A stretch of DNA of 64,000 nt, taken from positions 116,448,999-116,512,998 of the forward strand of contig JAKGHH010000001.1 of the NCBI GenBank assembly GCA_022828595.1, in the 5' to 3' direction. The DNA is from Nelumbo lutea (lineage: Eukaryota; Streptophyta; Magnoliopsida; Proteales; Nelumbonaceae). This document shows, piece by piece, positions 11,179 to 23,299 of this stretch. Each line of letters opens with the position of its first letter. Positions within the stretch are counted from its first letter, which is position 1. The notes under the pieces are model-generated. The model was not told the origin of the DNA, ran no database searches, and was given only the letters and a program-made list of their open reading frames with translations. The position numbers and the translations under genes are program-made.

Positions 11179-11869
11179 AGAAAGGCATTGTTAATGTCTA
11201 ACTGGTGCACCGATCAATTTTGAGAGATCGCAAGAGAGAGAACAATACGAATGTTGACCGGTTTGATAACTAGGCTAAAAGTATCAAAGTAGTCAAGACT
11301 CGGAACTTGATGAAAACCTTGGGCAACGAGCCAGGCTTTGTAACAATCAATGGAACCATCAACTTTCTTTTTTATCTTATAGATCCACTTAGTTTCGACA
11401 ATGTTCATGGATGGATTGTACGGAACTAATTGCCAAGTGTTATTATTTATTAATGCCCAATATTCATTTTGCATTGTTGCACACCATTGTTCATATTTAG
11501 CCACTTGGGAAAAAGATTTTGGTTCCCATTCTTCATTAGACAGAAGAGTATAGGGTATGGGGTACCTTGTGGCTGAGTGAGAGCACAGAAGAGTACCGTC
11601 CATAAATCTAGTACACATAGAGTGAGAGAGTACAAGTGGCGGCACAGGTTCGGTGTGATCCAACAACTCCTGGATGCTTCAATACCGTGGTGGTCGATTA
11701 GAACTCGATGAGGTATCAAGAATAGACCCAACGGACAAAGATGAAGAGGTTTGTTCTGGAAGTACTAGAGTCGAATTGGAGCTTACTGCGGGAGGACCAG
11801 CAGAGTAGTGATGTTGTGAGGTTGGCACTAAGAGCTACTATTACCAATAAAGATGCATCGTAGAGATCA

Positions 11870-12600
11870 AAACATGAACTTGTTCCTGTTGTATGACCAC
11901 AAGAAAGGATAGCAGACGCATCCAAAACAACAAAGCATGGAAAAATTAGGACTAGTATGAAAGAGCTTCTCATAAGGAGACATACCATTGAGAACTGTAG
12001 TAGGCAGTTGATTGATCAGAAAAACCACAGTTTCATTCGCATCAGCCCAGAAGGAGAAGGGGAGTTTTGAGGTGGCCAATAGAGACAAAGTTGATTCAAT
12101 AATGTGATGGTGCTTCCGTTCAACAGATCCATTCTATTCATGAGTGTGGGGGCAGGCAAGTCAATGAGTGATTCCTTGAGAGTCGAATACTTGGGTAGGT
12201 AACAATATTTGCCACCCCAATCAGATTGGAAGGCTTTGATCTTATCAAAGAGAACTTCAACATGCCTCTTAAACATGAGAAATAAATCAAATACATCTGA
12301 TTTATTAGCCATAGGATTATCCAAGAAAATTTTGAAAAATCATCTATAAAAATAACATAATATGAATATCCATTATTTGACTTAACGGAAGCTGGTCCCC
12401 ATACATCAGAAAAAATTAAAATCTAAAGGATGCTTGGACTTAGAAATGGAAGAATGCAAAGTCAACCTGTGACTCTTACCCATTTGACATAACTCACAAA
12501 TTGACTGTCTAATTGTAGACCTATTAAAGGAAGACCAAATTTTGAAACAACTTGCCATACGATGCGCAGATCTGCATGACCAAGTTGAAGGTGACATCTG
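11870..12600 (-). pseudogene. copia 1 integrase remnant
   Basis: Fragments in different frames show the GAG-pre-integrase zinc region (CELCQMGKSHRL near 12,480) and core segments IKAFQSDWGGKY (near 12,230) and LPFSFWADANETVVFLINQL (near 12,050). Stops and frameshifts between them show it is dead. Confidence 0.7.
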
Positions 12601-12756
12601 TGGATAGACGTCCGTTCCCTAATGTGAGCTTTCGGTGTAATAGTGACTGAATAAGGAAAGCTATATAAGCTGTCTCTACTGACCCCTCGAAGCAGGATTC
12701 TCCCCGAATAATCCTTTACATAACAATAATCACAGTGAAACTCAAAAAATAAATCA

Positions 12757-13887
12757 TTAGCCTTTGTAAATCGGTTGACAGATAATCAATTTTTGCAAAT
12801 AAAGGGAACATGATAGATATCTTTCAAAGAAAAAAGCATGTTGATTAAACAACATAGAAGATGATCCAATATGTCGAATGTCCAAACCTTGACCATTTAC
12901 GACCTTGACTTGATTTGACCCTATATATTCAGTCCGATTTTGTAGATTATCCAAATCTGAGGTCATATGATGTGTAGTTCCTGAATCTGGACACCAATTG
13001 GGGTCGAAGTTGTTTTCACTATAAGAGTTCTGATATTGAGGGGTGCTTATACTTCCATGATACGCAGATGGCTCATTGTATGTGTTATCATTAGAAAAAC
13101 CAAAAACATATTTTGTTCGACAACATTGAAGAGCACCATGTCCATCTTTGTTATAAATTTGACAAATTATGTTGCTCTTACCTCCATGACCTCCAGATGA
13201 TTGTTGAGACTGATTTGAAAAAGATTGACGATTGTACTGGGGAGATCCACGACCTTGTCCTCTGCCTCTATTATTATTGAATGCCGAAGAAAATTGTTGT
13301 GGAGGTTTTTGAGGGTTACATTTGTTCTTGGAAGTAATACCGACAAGGTTGGCATTCTGAGGATTTGAGACGTGGGACTGTTCTTCAAGCCAGCTCTCAT
13401 GATTAAGAAGAGCTCCCATAATGTCTACAATGCCAAGATCAGCTGCATCAGCCATGTTGGTGAGTGTAGTAACTGTAGATTCATACTCACTCCCTAGTCT
13501 GGAAAGAATATAGAGAACAAGTTCTAATTTGCAAACTGATTCAGCAATTGTGGATAGGCTAAAAATGATGGACTTAGCACGTTGAATATAAACAAAAATA
13601 GAATGTGACCCCTTTTTGAGACTATACAATTGTCGTCGCTGTTGAAGAATTCTAGATCGAGAATGAGTAGAGTACCTGCAAGCAAGTGAAGTCCATACCT
13701 TGGCTATTGTTGATAAGCCTACCACTTGAGCCATAACACCTTTTGCAAGAGAAGAGATCAACCAGCTCAACACGAGTTGGTCTATGTTTGTCCACTTTTC
13801 AAATTCTGGATTGATGATTGTTCTCGTACCGTTTGGATTTGGAATGACTTCAGGAGGTGGCTTCTTCTTCCCTTCAACAAAATCCAT
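12757..13887 (-). pseudogene. copia 1 gag-protease
   Basis: A 376-codon open frame with the copia gag (UBN2-type) region, for example ILQQRRQLYSLKKGSHSI near residue 85. A degenerate zinc knuckle follows (CQIYNKDGHGALQC, with the second Cys replaced by Tyr). The retropepsin motif CPDSGTTHHMT lies near residue 300. The true gag start is further upstream, in another frame (to about 14,020), so the N-terminus is frameshifted. Confidence 0.8.
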
Positions 13888-14072
13888 GAGATGGTGATGT
13901 CATAGAATAGGAAGGAACTAGGGGCGTCATAACAGGTAGTTGTCACTACCAAGTTTGATAGGCAAATATTGAGTGACATTTTAGATTGAAGGGAGTGAAC
14001 TGATCGTTGATGAATGACCATTGTTGGAAAGAGTTGTACTGCTGTTGTGTGTTCCAGCTTCGGTCGACATCA

Positions 14073-14084
14073 GCTCTGATACCA
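14073..14084 (-). other. Primer binding site of copia 1
   Basis: On the minus strand this reads TGGTATCAGAGC, the classic complement of the plant initiator tRNA-Met 3' end. It directly abuts the 5' LTR. Confidence 0.9.
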
Positions 14085-14463
14085 AGTTAAAACAATAAGA
14101 AAGATAAAAATAACAACATTAAAGAAGACAATAAAGAATAGAAAAGAGAAAGCAATAAAAATAAATCGGCTAACCTTGCCTTGGTAGAGCCAAGAGTCCA
14201 TCTATTTATAGAGAAAGAGTTTAATTTACATTAGGATTACAAGAGATAAGAGAAGAGTTTTACATTATCTAGGTTAGATGAGAGTTATCTAGGAGAGAGT
14301 CTATCCTAGATTTGGAGAAGGATTATCCTAGATAAGAATGTTATATAAGAGAGTCCATAGGATTTGGTTTCTTGAGAGAGTTGGGCTTGGAGGCAGTCCA
14401 TTTAGAATGGTATGGGCCATAGGCCATGGGCCATGCATGGGCCCATGAGCACATACACTATCA
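14085..14463 (-). repeat. 5' LTR of copia element 1
   Basis: 379 bp. On the minus strand it starts TGATAG and ends TTTTAACT, where the other copy has CA (a terminal substitution). The TATAAAT box (minus) is at 14,204-14,210. Confidence 0.9.
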
Positions 14464-14761
14464 CTGAAAGAATGGTATCAATTTAAATATGGAATACCCA
14501 CTTTTAGTACTCTCTTCTTCTGCTTTAGGAGATTGATTGAGCTCCTTCTCCACAAGGACCTTCCACAATTGGAGGAGTAGAGCGTCGGATGGATTGGTGG
14601 GATCGTCAAGGTAGGAGAACACATGTTGGTGTTCAATAACCTACAAGAGCTCCTCATAGAAACGAATTTCGAACAATAATAGTCCGTTGTGAGTTGTGTA
14701 TAGGGTCTTCCTCATAACTCGGTCAAGGATGTGTTTTACTACCTCCCTCATGCTCTCCTCT
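14464..14761 (-). pseudogene. PAL pseudogene, C-terminal middle fragment
   Basis: The translation follows the PAL C-terminal shielding region: MREVVKHILDRVMRK, then VIEHQHVFSYLDDPTNPSDA, LLQLWKVLVEKEL and YSIFKLIPFF. At least one in-frame stop occurs before VIEHQ. The left edge joins the fragment at 8605-8815 across copia 1. The right edge joins the fragment at 25,019 across copia 2, where the CCTCT TSD marks the break. Confidence 0.82.
14757..14761. repeat. Left TSD of copia element 2
   Basis: CCTCT, repeated exactly at 25,014-25,018. Confidence 0.9.
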
Positions 14762-15000
14762 TATTAGCAATCAGACTTCTGATTCTAATAGAACTTCATA
14801 TTTTCCGATCCAAATAAGGATAGAGATTATCCTACTAAACTTGTATGATAAGGATAATGACTACCCATCTATCTAATCTTGTAACAAGTCCTAATAGGAC
14901 TCAAACCTTTGTAACTCTATAAATACATCTCAATGAAACAGATGGATTATCATCCTAGATTTTCTGTTTACATAATTTTCTATATTTCTATTCGTTCACA
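14762..15000 (+). repeat. 5' LTR of copia element 2
   Basis: 239 bp, starting TATTAGCAATCAG and ending TTCACA, with a TATAAAT box at 14,918-14,924. It matches both parts of the broken 3' LTR. Confidence 0.9.
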
Positions 15001-15013
15001 TGGTATCAAAGCC
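15001..15013 (+). other. Primer binding site of copia 2
   Basis: TGGTATCAAAGCC, immediately after the 5' LTR. It is one substitution away from the usual tRNA-Met complement. Confidence 0.85.
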
Positions 15014-15016
15014 ATA

Positions 15017-16140
15017 ATGTCTACGACCCCAATCCCCCAATCTTCTAATTCTTCTCCTTCCTCTGTTTTGTCTCTAGTATCTCCTACTTTACAATCTCTT
15101 TCCTCTTCCATCAATTTCTCCAACATCAATCACTTTCTACCCATAAAGCTAACTGTTGACAACTACATAGCATGGAAGGCTCAGTTCATTCCATCTTTCG
15201 TACCCATGAAATTGAAGGTATAATAGATGGCAATATTCCTTGTCCTCCAACATAAGTTCCAAACTCAAGAGAATCACATCCTTCACAATCCATAATACAT
15301 GATGTGGATCAAGTTGGATCAGCTTATTCTAAGTTGGATTATTTCATCTCTCAATGAGAATATAATCGGACAAATTGTTGGCCTACGTACATCTCACCAA
15401 GTCTAGAAAGCATTGGAAGATGCTTCTGCTTCTCCCTCACCAACCAAACTTCTTTAGTTGCATTTTCAACTCAGGAGTCTCAAGAAGGGTTCTATGACAG
15501 TTATAGAATATATCCATCATGTCAACACCATTGCAGAGCAACTCGCAGCAGCCTCAGAACCTGCTCACCATCGTGATCTTCTTCTTAGTATCCTACATGG
15601 TCTTGGACTAGATTATGGCTCTTTTGTTACATCTGTTACTACTAAATCAGATTTTTCATCTCTTACTATTGTAGATCTTCATGGGTAGCTTATTAATCAT
15701 GAGATTTGGCTCAAGCAAAGACATACTTCTTCTCTTGAACAAATCACTCCAGGTGTTAACCTTGCCAATAAGAAGTCTTCATCAACCTGAACCTCTACCC
15801 CCCAACCAAATACAACCCCTAACCAACCTCCTTCTCAACAACAACACTATTCATCAAGGGGGCATGGGTGTGGTAAAGGCCGAGGCTGTGGCTATTTTCC
15901 TCAACAGCAAGGAAACTATCAAAATCAACAGCAACAATTTTCTCCTAACACCATACGCTACCAACTTTGTAATAAGTTCAATCATAATGCTCTTTAGTGC
16001 TATAGGTGTTTTGATCTTTCTTTCTATGGGGAGCAATCTAACAACATAGCACCAAATCAGTCATTTGCCTTTCAGGCAAAAACTCTCAATCTCAATTTGA
16101 TCCCGCTTTGTACCTAGACATTGGCGCAACACATCACATG
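15017..16140 (+). pseudogene. copia 2 gag-protease remnant
   Basis: Gag begins at the ATG at 15,017. It contains the UBN2-like segment INHFLPIKLTVDNYIAWKAQF, and RSLKKGSMTVIEYIHHVNTI at about 15,475. Several frameshifts and stops separate these pieces, and the zinc knuckle and protease are barely recognisable (about 15,950-16,140). Confidence 0.75.
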
Positions 16141-16504
16141 ACTTTGATCTCAACAATCTTCACACCAATTCTGAATACCCTAGGAGGGATCAGATTTGTG
16201 TTGGTAACAATGCAAGTTTGAATATTTCTCATATTGGGCATTCATCGTTCTCACTTCATAATCTTACTTTTCATCTAAATAATATTCTTCATGTTCCTCA
16301 AATTACCAAAAATTTACTTTTTGTTCATCAATTTGCTCGTGATAATGATTGTTTCTTTGAATTTCACCCTTCCTTTTTCTTGATTAAGGATCAATCCTCG
16401 GGGAATCTCCTCATGCGTGGTCTCAATCATAATGGTCTTTATCAGCTTTCTCCTCCGACTACTCATTTTCTCCTCCTTCATCTCATGTTGGTGATGTTTC
16501 AAGT

Positions 16505-17260
16505 TTGGAATCATGGCATTCTTGCCTCGGGCATCCTACTTTTCAAGTAGTTAAGAAAGTTCTTTCTAGTATCGACACTCCTTTTGATAATAGTTTTTCT
16601 ACAATTTTTCATCATTGTCAAGTTTCTAAAAGTCACAGATTGCCTTATTCTTCTATTCATACTAGGTCTTCAACTCCTTTGGAGCTTATATATTCAGACA
16701 TTTGGGGTCATGCACCTTGCACTTCTGTTAATGGATTTAATTGTTATATTCTATTCTTGGATAATTATAACCGTTTTACTTGGGTTTTTCCTATTACTCA
16801 TAAGTTTGATGCTCTACCTATCTTTCTCCGTTTCAGGATGTATGTTGAGAATCTATTTTCTTACAAAATTAAACAGTTTCAGTCCAATTGGGGAGGGGAG
16901 TATCGCTCTCTTTCCACTCAACTTGCTCACTTTGGCATACACCATTGTATATCGTGTCCCCATGCTCATGCTCAGAATGGTGCACCGGAGAGAAAGCATA
17001 AACATATCACTAAAACCGCGCTAGCCTTAATCCAAATTGTTGTCATTTTCACTAACCGGCTTCCCACTCCTATATTACAAGGGTCTTCACCATTCCAACT
17101 TTTGTTTAAATAAGACCCTGACTACTCCATTCTTTGTGTTTTTGGATGTGCTTGTTACCCATATTTATGACCATATAATAAGCGTAAGTTTGATTTCAGA
17201 TCCTCTCTCCATGTTTTTCTTGGCTATAGTGCTTCTCATAAGGGATATCATTGCTTGAAT
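16505..17260 (+). pseudogene. copia 2 integrase remnant
   Basis: A 202-codon frame carries the pre-integrase zinc region (WHSCLGHPTFQVVKKV ... HHCQVSKSHRLPYS) and the core (IYSDIWGHAP, LFLDNYNRFTWVFP, FQSNWGGEYRSL, HAQNGAPERKHKH), with the D,D,E positions largely visible. The stop at 17,111 and later frameshifts end it early. Confidence 0.85.
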
Positions 17261-17569
17261 CCCTCTATTGGTCGTATTATAATTAGTAGAGATGGTTTTG
17301 CGGAATCTTCATTTCCTTTTGAATATCTTTCAGTTGCCTCCTCTACTTCATCTTCTCAATCTACCGGTACATACATATTTGCTCCATTTTCTTCTTTACC
17401 CCAACCATCGTACTCCTCACCTCTATCTTCCCCTTCACCTATACAACCTCCCTCCCCTATAACATCACATGAATCCCCTTTATCCTCCTCTCCCATCCCG
17501 AAGGTGCAAACATTGGAGTGTATTATGAGGAATATTGAACTTATCCCACCCCCTACTTGATCTCATACT

Positions 17570-18550
17570 ATGGTTACAAGGTCCCAAACTCTTGCCTCTA
17601 CATCTCTTGCTACAAGGTACCCTCTCCCTAAGGCACTTCTTGCTCACCATGCAAGCATACCTAGTGAGCCCAGTTGTTTCTCTCAAGCTAATAAACATGT
17701 GGAGTGGCAGCAAGCAATGTGTTATGAGTTTGATGCTTTAATGAAAAATGGGACTTGGACCCTAGTCCCTTCTCATTCTTCCATGAATATCATTGGATCC
17801 AAGTGGGTATATTGTGTGAAACAAAATGCAGATGGCTCTACTCAATGTTACAAGGCACGCCTCGTAGCACAAGGCTTCTCACAACAAGGTATTGATGTTG
17901 GTGAAACTTTTAGCCCGATTGTCAAACCATCTACCATAAGGACTATCCTGAGCCTTGCTTCATGGTGAAATCACTTAAGAAGTCTATATGCCCCAGCCAC
18001 ACAGTTTTATTGACCCACAGTTCCCAGATTATGTTTGTTGACTTCATAATGCTTTTTATGGACTCAAGTAGGCCCCACATGCTTGGTTCTCTAAATTAAG
18101 TGGTCAACTTCTGAATGTGGGCTTTACTGCTTCTAATTATTATTCTTCTCTCTTTCTATTCAACAAGGATGGTATTATTATTTATTTGTTGATTTATTGA
18201 TTACTGGCAATAATGTTTCTGCTCTCTCCAAGTTTATTTCTCAGCTAACTACTCACTTTGCCACCAAAGATTTGGGTGATTTACGCTACTTTCTAGGCAT
18301 TGAGGTCACACATTCCCCATCTGGACTTAACTTTCTCAATGCAAATATATCATGGATCTTCTCCTTCGTGCTGATCTTGATGGCTGCAAACCAGTCACCA
18401 CTCCCATTGTAGCCAATAGTCACCTCTCCAAGTTGGATGGTACTCCTCTTGAAGACCCAACTGAATATAGAAGTCTTGTTGGTTCACTACAATATGCCAC
18501 CATTACGAGGCTCGACATTTCCTTTTCCGTGAACAAAGCATGTTAGTTTC
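17570..18550 (+). pseudogene. copia 2 reverse transcriptase remnant
   Basis: 17,570-17,968 encodes the N-terminal RT part (NGTWTLVPSHSSMNIIGSKW, CYKARLVAQGFSQQ). 18,197-18,550 gives the later part (TTHFATKDLGDLRYFLGIEV). The interval holding the catalytic YVDD box is degraded, since the VDL.I region at about 18,185 is broken by stops. Confidence 0.82.
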
Positions 18551-19141
18551 TTTAGGAACCAACCACTGAGCATTGGAATCTAGTCAAGCACATTCTTCGC
18601 TATCTTAAGGGCACTATTGATTTTGCTCTCATATTTCACCCAAATACTTGTTACACCACCAATGGATACTATGATGCTGATTGGGCTGTTTGCTTGATGA
18701 TTGACGCTCTACTGGTGGGTATGCTATCTTCCTAGGCTCCATTTTAATATCATGGCTTGCTCACAAGCAACCTACCATCGCTCGATCAAGTAACGAAGCT
18801 AAACTACGCTCCCTTGCTGGCTTAGTTGCAGAAATTGTATGGCTCTGCTCCTTGCTCAAGGAATTGGGTGTTTCTTTCTCTCAACCTCCTACAATCTGGT
18901 GTGATAACATAAGTGTGACATACCTTGCAACAAATCCAGTCTATCATGCACGTATTAAGCATGTTGAAATCGACTATCACTTCATACACGATCGCGTCAC
19001 TACTAGTTCTCTTCTAATTCGACATTTGTCTTCTATAGATCAAATCGCCAATATACTCACCAAGGGCTTACACAGATATCGATTTCATCTACTGCGGTCC
19101 AAACTCAACATTGTTCATCACCCGTTGAGTTTGAGGGGGCG
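18551..19141 (+). pseudogene. copia 2 RNase H and PPT
   Basis: 18,852-19,130 reads as the RNase H C-terminus: WCDNISVTYLATNPVYHARI, KHVEIDYHFIHDRV and SIDQIANILTKGL. The polypurine tract TTGAGGGGGCG (19,131-19,141) directly precedes the 3' LTR. Confidence 0.82.
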
Positions 19142-19327
19142 TATTAGCAATCAGACTTCTGATTCGAATAGAACTCCATCTACCGGTCCAAATAAGGATA
19201 GAGATTATCCTATTAACCTTGTAAGATAAGGATAATGACTACCCTTCTATCTAATCTTCTAACAAGTCATAATAGGACTCAAACCTTTGTAACTCTATAA
19301 ATACATCTCAATGAAACGGATGGGTTA
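19142..19327 (+). repeat. 3' LTR of copia 2, left part
   Basis: The first 186 bp of the 3' LTR, matching 14,762 onward. It breaks at GGTTA, where the gypsy element enters, and continues at 24,958. Confidence 0.9.
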
Positions 19328-19888
19328 TGGCACAGCGTGGAAGCAATGGAAACCGGATCTGGCTATGCAAGCACTGGGCATTCGCTAGCACCTAGTAAAT
19401 AACACCAATTTCTCTAGGAGAGAGAAAAGGTGATGAACACTAAAAGAAGAGAACTCAAGAAAATCTAAAAAATATGAAGTATGAATTGATTAATAATTCT
19501 GGGAAATAGCAGTATTTATAATACATTGAGAAATTGTAAAATAATTACGAAAGAACATGAATCTTGATCTTGATCATGATCCTCTGGAGCTGTCTTGATA
19601 AGGTCGAACCCTCTTAGAATTCTTGGGCTTGATCTTCCATCGTCCGATCTCCTTGGTAGTCCTCTATGTTTAATCTTAGAATGTCTTTGGAAATCTTGAT
19701 GATGCTTGGAGTCTTGCTAATCTTGATAGTCTTGGGAGTCTTGAGTTGTTCTTGCTTATCTTTCTTGGACTAATCTTGATAATCTTGGGTTCTTGGCTCA
19801 TTCTTTATCTTGACTTCTTGCCTTATTCTTATCCTAGAACTGCCGCCCCTAGTGGTGAGATGGGCTTTCTTGTGATGAGCCTCCATCA
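19328..19888 (-). repeat. 3' LTR of the gypsy element
   Basis: 561 bp with TG...CA ends in plus orientation. It is repeated at 24,395-24,957. It is rich in imperfect CTTGATNNTCTTGG-type short repeats (about 19,560-19,840). Confidence 0.92.
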
Positions 19889-20690
19889 TTCTCCCCCACT
19901 TGGAGAGAACTCGTCCTCGAGTCATGATTAGGATAGGCAAGTGTGATCTCTGGAAAATACCGGTGAAGGTCAGCAACATTGAAGGTCTTGGATATACCCA
20001 TCTGATCTGGTAGGTCCACTACATAGGCATTATCATTGATCTTCTTGACGGTCTTGTATGGACCATACTTCCAGGGCTTCAACTTATTGTAAGTACCCAC
20101 AGGAATTCTTTCCTTCCTTAACAAGACCATAACCTACATCAAACACTTGAGACTAGCGGTGCTTGTCTGCGGCCATCTTGTATTTGGCGTTGGATTGCTC
20201 TAGCTTCTGCTTCACGGCCTCTTGGGCAGACTGGATCTGTTCTACCATATGTTCTACTGAGATACTGGCATTGGGTACTTTGGGAAGCTTTACTAAGTCC
20301 AGTGCATGGTTAGGGACCTTCATGTACACGATGGAAAATGGTGATCTGCCTGTAGAACTGTGCACTGCATTGTTATAGGCGAACTCAGCCTGGGCTATGG
20401 CGAAGTCCCACTGTTTTGGCCTCTCCCAACATATGTTGCGAATTAAATTCCCTAAGGTCCGGTTTACCACTTTTGTCTGTCCATCTGTCTGCGGATGGGC
20501 TGTACTACTGAAATTAAGTGATGAATCAAACAACCTCCACAGGATCATCCAAAAGTGACTAAGGAACCGTGTGTCACGATCTGAAGTGATGGTCTTGGGT
20601 ACCCCATGCAAGCAGACAATCTCCTTGAAAAATAGTTTGGTTGTAGCGGATGCATCTGCTATTTTCTTGCATGGGAGGAATTGAGTCATT
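19849..20690 (-). pseudogene. gypsy integrase, C-terminal part
   Basis: 20,153-20,689 encodes the integrase core ([41 protein letters not shown]-like [17 protein letters not shown]). This is followed in a second frame by a C-terminal module ([32 protein letters not shown]), with the tail running into the LTR. A stop at about 20,690 replaces a codon within VVDRF/KMTQF, and a frameshift near 20,130-20,150 separates the last module. Confidence 0.88.
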
Positions 20691-20692
20691 TT

Positions 20693-21556
20693 TTAGAATC
20701 TATCAACCACCATGAAGACAGAGTCCATGTTCCTCTGGGTCTTTGGCAAGCCTAGCACAATGTCCATGGACAGGTCTTCCCATATAGCAGTAGGAATGTA
20801 TAGGGGCATGTAGAGACTTGTGTTTTGGGTTTGTCCCTTAGTTGTCTGACAAACATAGCACCTACTTACAATGGTACACATGTCCCTTCTTAATTTTGGC
20901 CAGTAATATCGCCCTTTAACTGCTTCTACTGTATTGTCCCTTCCCAAGTGTCCTACTAATCCACCCCCATGCAAATCCCTGATGATCTTTTCACGGAGGG
21001 AAGTGCAAGGGATACACAGTTGTTTCCCTTTCATGAGGAACCCATCATAAATAAAGAAATCTTCTGTTGGCTGTTTATTCACACATTTCTCCCATACCTG
21101 TTGGAAGTCTTCATCCTGGGCATATAAGTCTTTCAGGCACTCAAAGCTCACAATCTCCACACTAAGGGTCTTGATGAGAGCTACACGCCTACTAAGTGCA
21201 TCAGCCACTTTATTTTGCTGTCCTGTCTTATACACAATTTTATATGGGAACTTGTCTAGGAAAGCAGACCATTTGGCATGTAAATCACTTCTTAATTGCT
21301 TTTGCCCACTAAGATATTTTAGGGCCTGGTGGTCGGTATAGAGAACAAATTCTTTTGCAATTAAATAGTGTTCCCATGTCTTCAAGGCTCTAATCACAGC
21401 ATAGAACTCCTTGTCATAAGTATACCACTTTCTCCTAGCTTCACATAGTTTTTCACTAAAGAAAGCAATGGGTCTTTTCTCTTGGGACAATACAGCCCCT
21501 ATGCCAACTCCACTGGCATCACATTCAACTTCAAAGAATTTATTAAAGTCTGGCAA
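20693..21556 (-). pseudogene. gypsy RNase H and integrase zinc domain
   Basis: 287 codons. Residues about 6-140 are RNase H ([37 protein letters not shown]). Residues about 195-245 form the HHCC zinc finger ([16 protein letters not shown] ... CYVCQ). Then comes the start of the integrase core ([16 protein letters not shown]). It begins after one stop codon relative to the RT frame upstream. Confidence 0.9.
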
Positions 21557-21622
21557 GGCAAGAACAGGAGCAGAACATAATTTTTCTTTTATGAGAGCAA
21601 AACTTTGCTCTTGTTCTTCTCC

Positions 21623-23269
21623 TCATTGAAATTTACCCTTTTTCAAGCATTCAGTAATGGAAGCCATGATACTATTAAAATTCTTAATAAAGCACCTATA
21701 GTAGGTTGCCAACCCATGAAATCGCCTGACATCTGTGACAGTGGATGGGGTCGGCCACTCCCTAATGGCTTTCACCTTTTCCTCATCTACTTTCACTCCA
21801 TCTTTGCTTACAATAAATCCCAAGAATAATAAATTATCATTCATAAAGATGCATTTCTTCAAATTAGCATATAATTTATTTTCCCCCAATGTTTGCAGGA
21901 CCTCCCTAATATGTCCCACATGCTTAGTGATAGATTTGTTGTATATCAAAATATCATCAAAATAGACTACCACAAATTTGCCAATGAAGGGGCGCAATAC
22001 CTGGTTCATCAGCCTCATGAAAGTGTTGGGTGCGTTGATTAGTCCAAAGGGCATGACTAACCACTGGAACAAGCCATCTCTAGTCTTGAAGGTTGTCTTC
22101 CATTCATCTCCGGGACGGATCCTAATTTGATGATATCCACTCCAGAGATCTATTTTTGAGAAAACTATAGCTCCACTTAGTTGGTCCAGCATGTCGTCCA
22201 GCCTAGGAATGGGAAATTTGTACCCAATGGTAATCTTATTAATGGCCCTGCTGTCGACACACATTCTCCAACTGCCATCCTTCTTAGGTGTAAGTAAAGC
22301 AGGTACTACACAATGACTCATGCTGATTTGAATGTGTCCCTTTTTCAATAATTCTTCTACCTTTTCCCATAAGATTTCATTCTCCTTAGGACTCATCCTG
22401 TAATGTGGGAGGTTAGGTAGACTAGCACTTGGAACAAAATCAATATGGTGATGTATATCTCTCATGGGAGGGAGTTCATTTGGTAACTCCTCTGGAACTA
22501 CATGATTAAATTCATCCAGTAGTCCCTGTACTTCAGCTGAAATTTTATTTTCATCATTAACATCTTCTCCTTTTACTACTAACAAATGTATTTCATGAGT
22601 ATCCTTACATTCTTTAACAAATTCAACATGATGATGGGTGATGGTAAGGAAATTCTTCTCATGTGCCTTTGGAGTATTTGTAATATTTTTTTTTTCTGCT
22701 ATGGGTAACAAAGTATAACGTGTACCCTCTTTTTCAAGTTGGTAGGTATTCTTTCTACCCATGTGCCTTGCATCTGTATCAAACTGCCAAGGCCTCCCTA
22801 ACAAAATATGGCAAGCATCCATATCAACAATGTCACAATATACTTCATCATGGTACTTACCAATTGAAAAGGGTACCTTGCAGCGTTCTTCCACTCGTAT
22901 GCCGCCTCCTTCCTTAATCCATCCAATTGTGTATGGGTTGGGATGTTTTTCAAGAATCAGCTGTAATTGTTGGATGACATCCCTGCAAATAATATTTTCC
23001 TGACTGCCACTATCAATAATTAAAATAAATAATTTTCCCTTGACAGTGCATCTGGTACGAAATAATCTGTGCCTTTGAGAAGTATCCTTATTTTTCTGGG
23101 ACAACATTAATTTTCTTACCACACAAGTATACTCCTCATGTTCATATGGACCCTCTTCATCCTCCCCATCAGGTCCACAGTATACTTCCTCCTTGATATC
23201 TTCTTCCTCCTCCCTTTCTACCATATCAATTGCCTTCCTCTTGGGACAGTCACTGAATCTATGTCCCAC
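21623..23269 (-). pseudogene. gypsy zinc knuckle-protease-reverse transcriptase
   Basis: 548 codons. The CCHC knuckle (CFKCNEVGHRFSDC) spans the apparent start and extends upstream to about 23,291. Residues 84-90 are the protease IIDSGSQ. The RT has DLWSGYHQ (374-381), FGL (408-410) and the catalytic YFDDILIY (436-443). The frame ends with a TGA at about 21,621, where the family has Trp (GKFQ-stop-GEEQ). The fault is thus probably a single G-to-A change. Confidence 0.92.
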
Positions 23270-23299
23270 CTCATTACATTTAAAGCATTTAATAGGAGC

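Larger units (their letters stand above)
9996..11666 (-). pseudogene. copia 1 reverse transcriptase, interrupted
   Basis: The N-terminal half (11,179-11,666) contains the copia RT signature region TWQLVPYNPSMNIVETKWIY and DCYKAWLVAQGF. The C-terminal half (9996-10,487) contains the catalytic YVDDIILIGNS motif. A 686-bp solo LTR separates the halves, and a 116-bp tandem duplication (10,208-10,441) shifts the frame. It would be part of the element's polyprotein, copying RNA to cDNA, but is inactive here. Confidence 0.85.
8816..14463 (-). mobile_element. Ty1/copia retrotransposon 1
   Basis: A 5.65-kb element reading leftward. It has LTRs of 362 and 379 bp and a PBS complementary to initiator tRNA-Met at 14,073-14,084. 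The PPT is at 9178-9190, and the domain order is gag, protease, integrase, reverse transcriptase, RNase H. All coding domains carry frameshifts or stops, so it is not autonomous. It interrupts the PAL pseudogene. It was itself invaded by another LTR element, now a solo LTR (10,488-11,173), and carries a 116-bp tandem duplication in the RT. Confidence 0.92.

Noticed and set aside
19685..19720. AATCTTGATGATGCT, which matches most of the miR172 core
   Set aside because: It lies in the gypsy LTR among many CTTGAT/CTTGG repeats, is altered in the other LTR (AATCTTAATGATGCT), and has no hairpin partner. Chance match.
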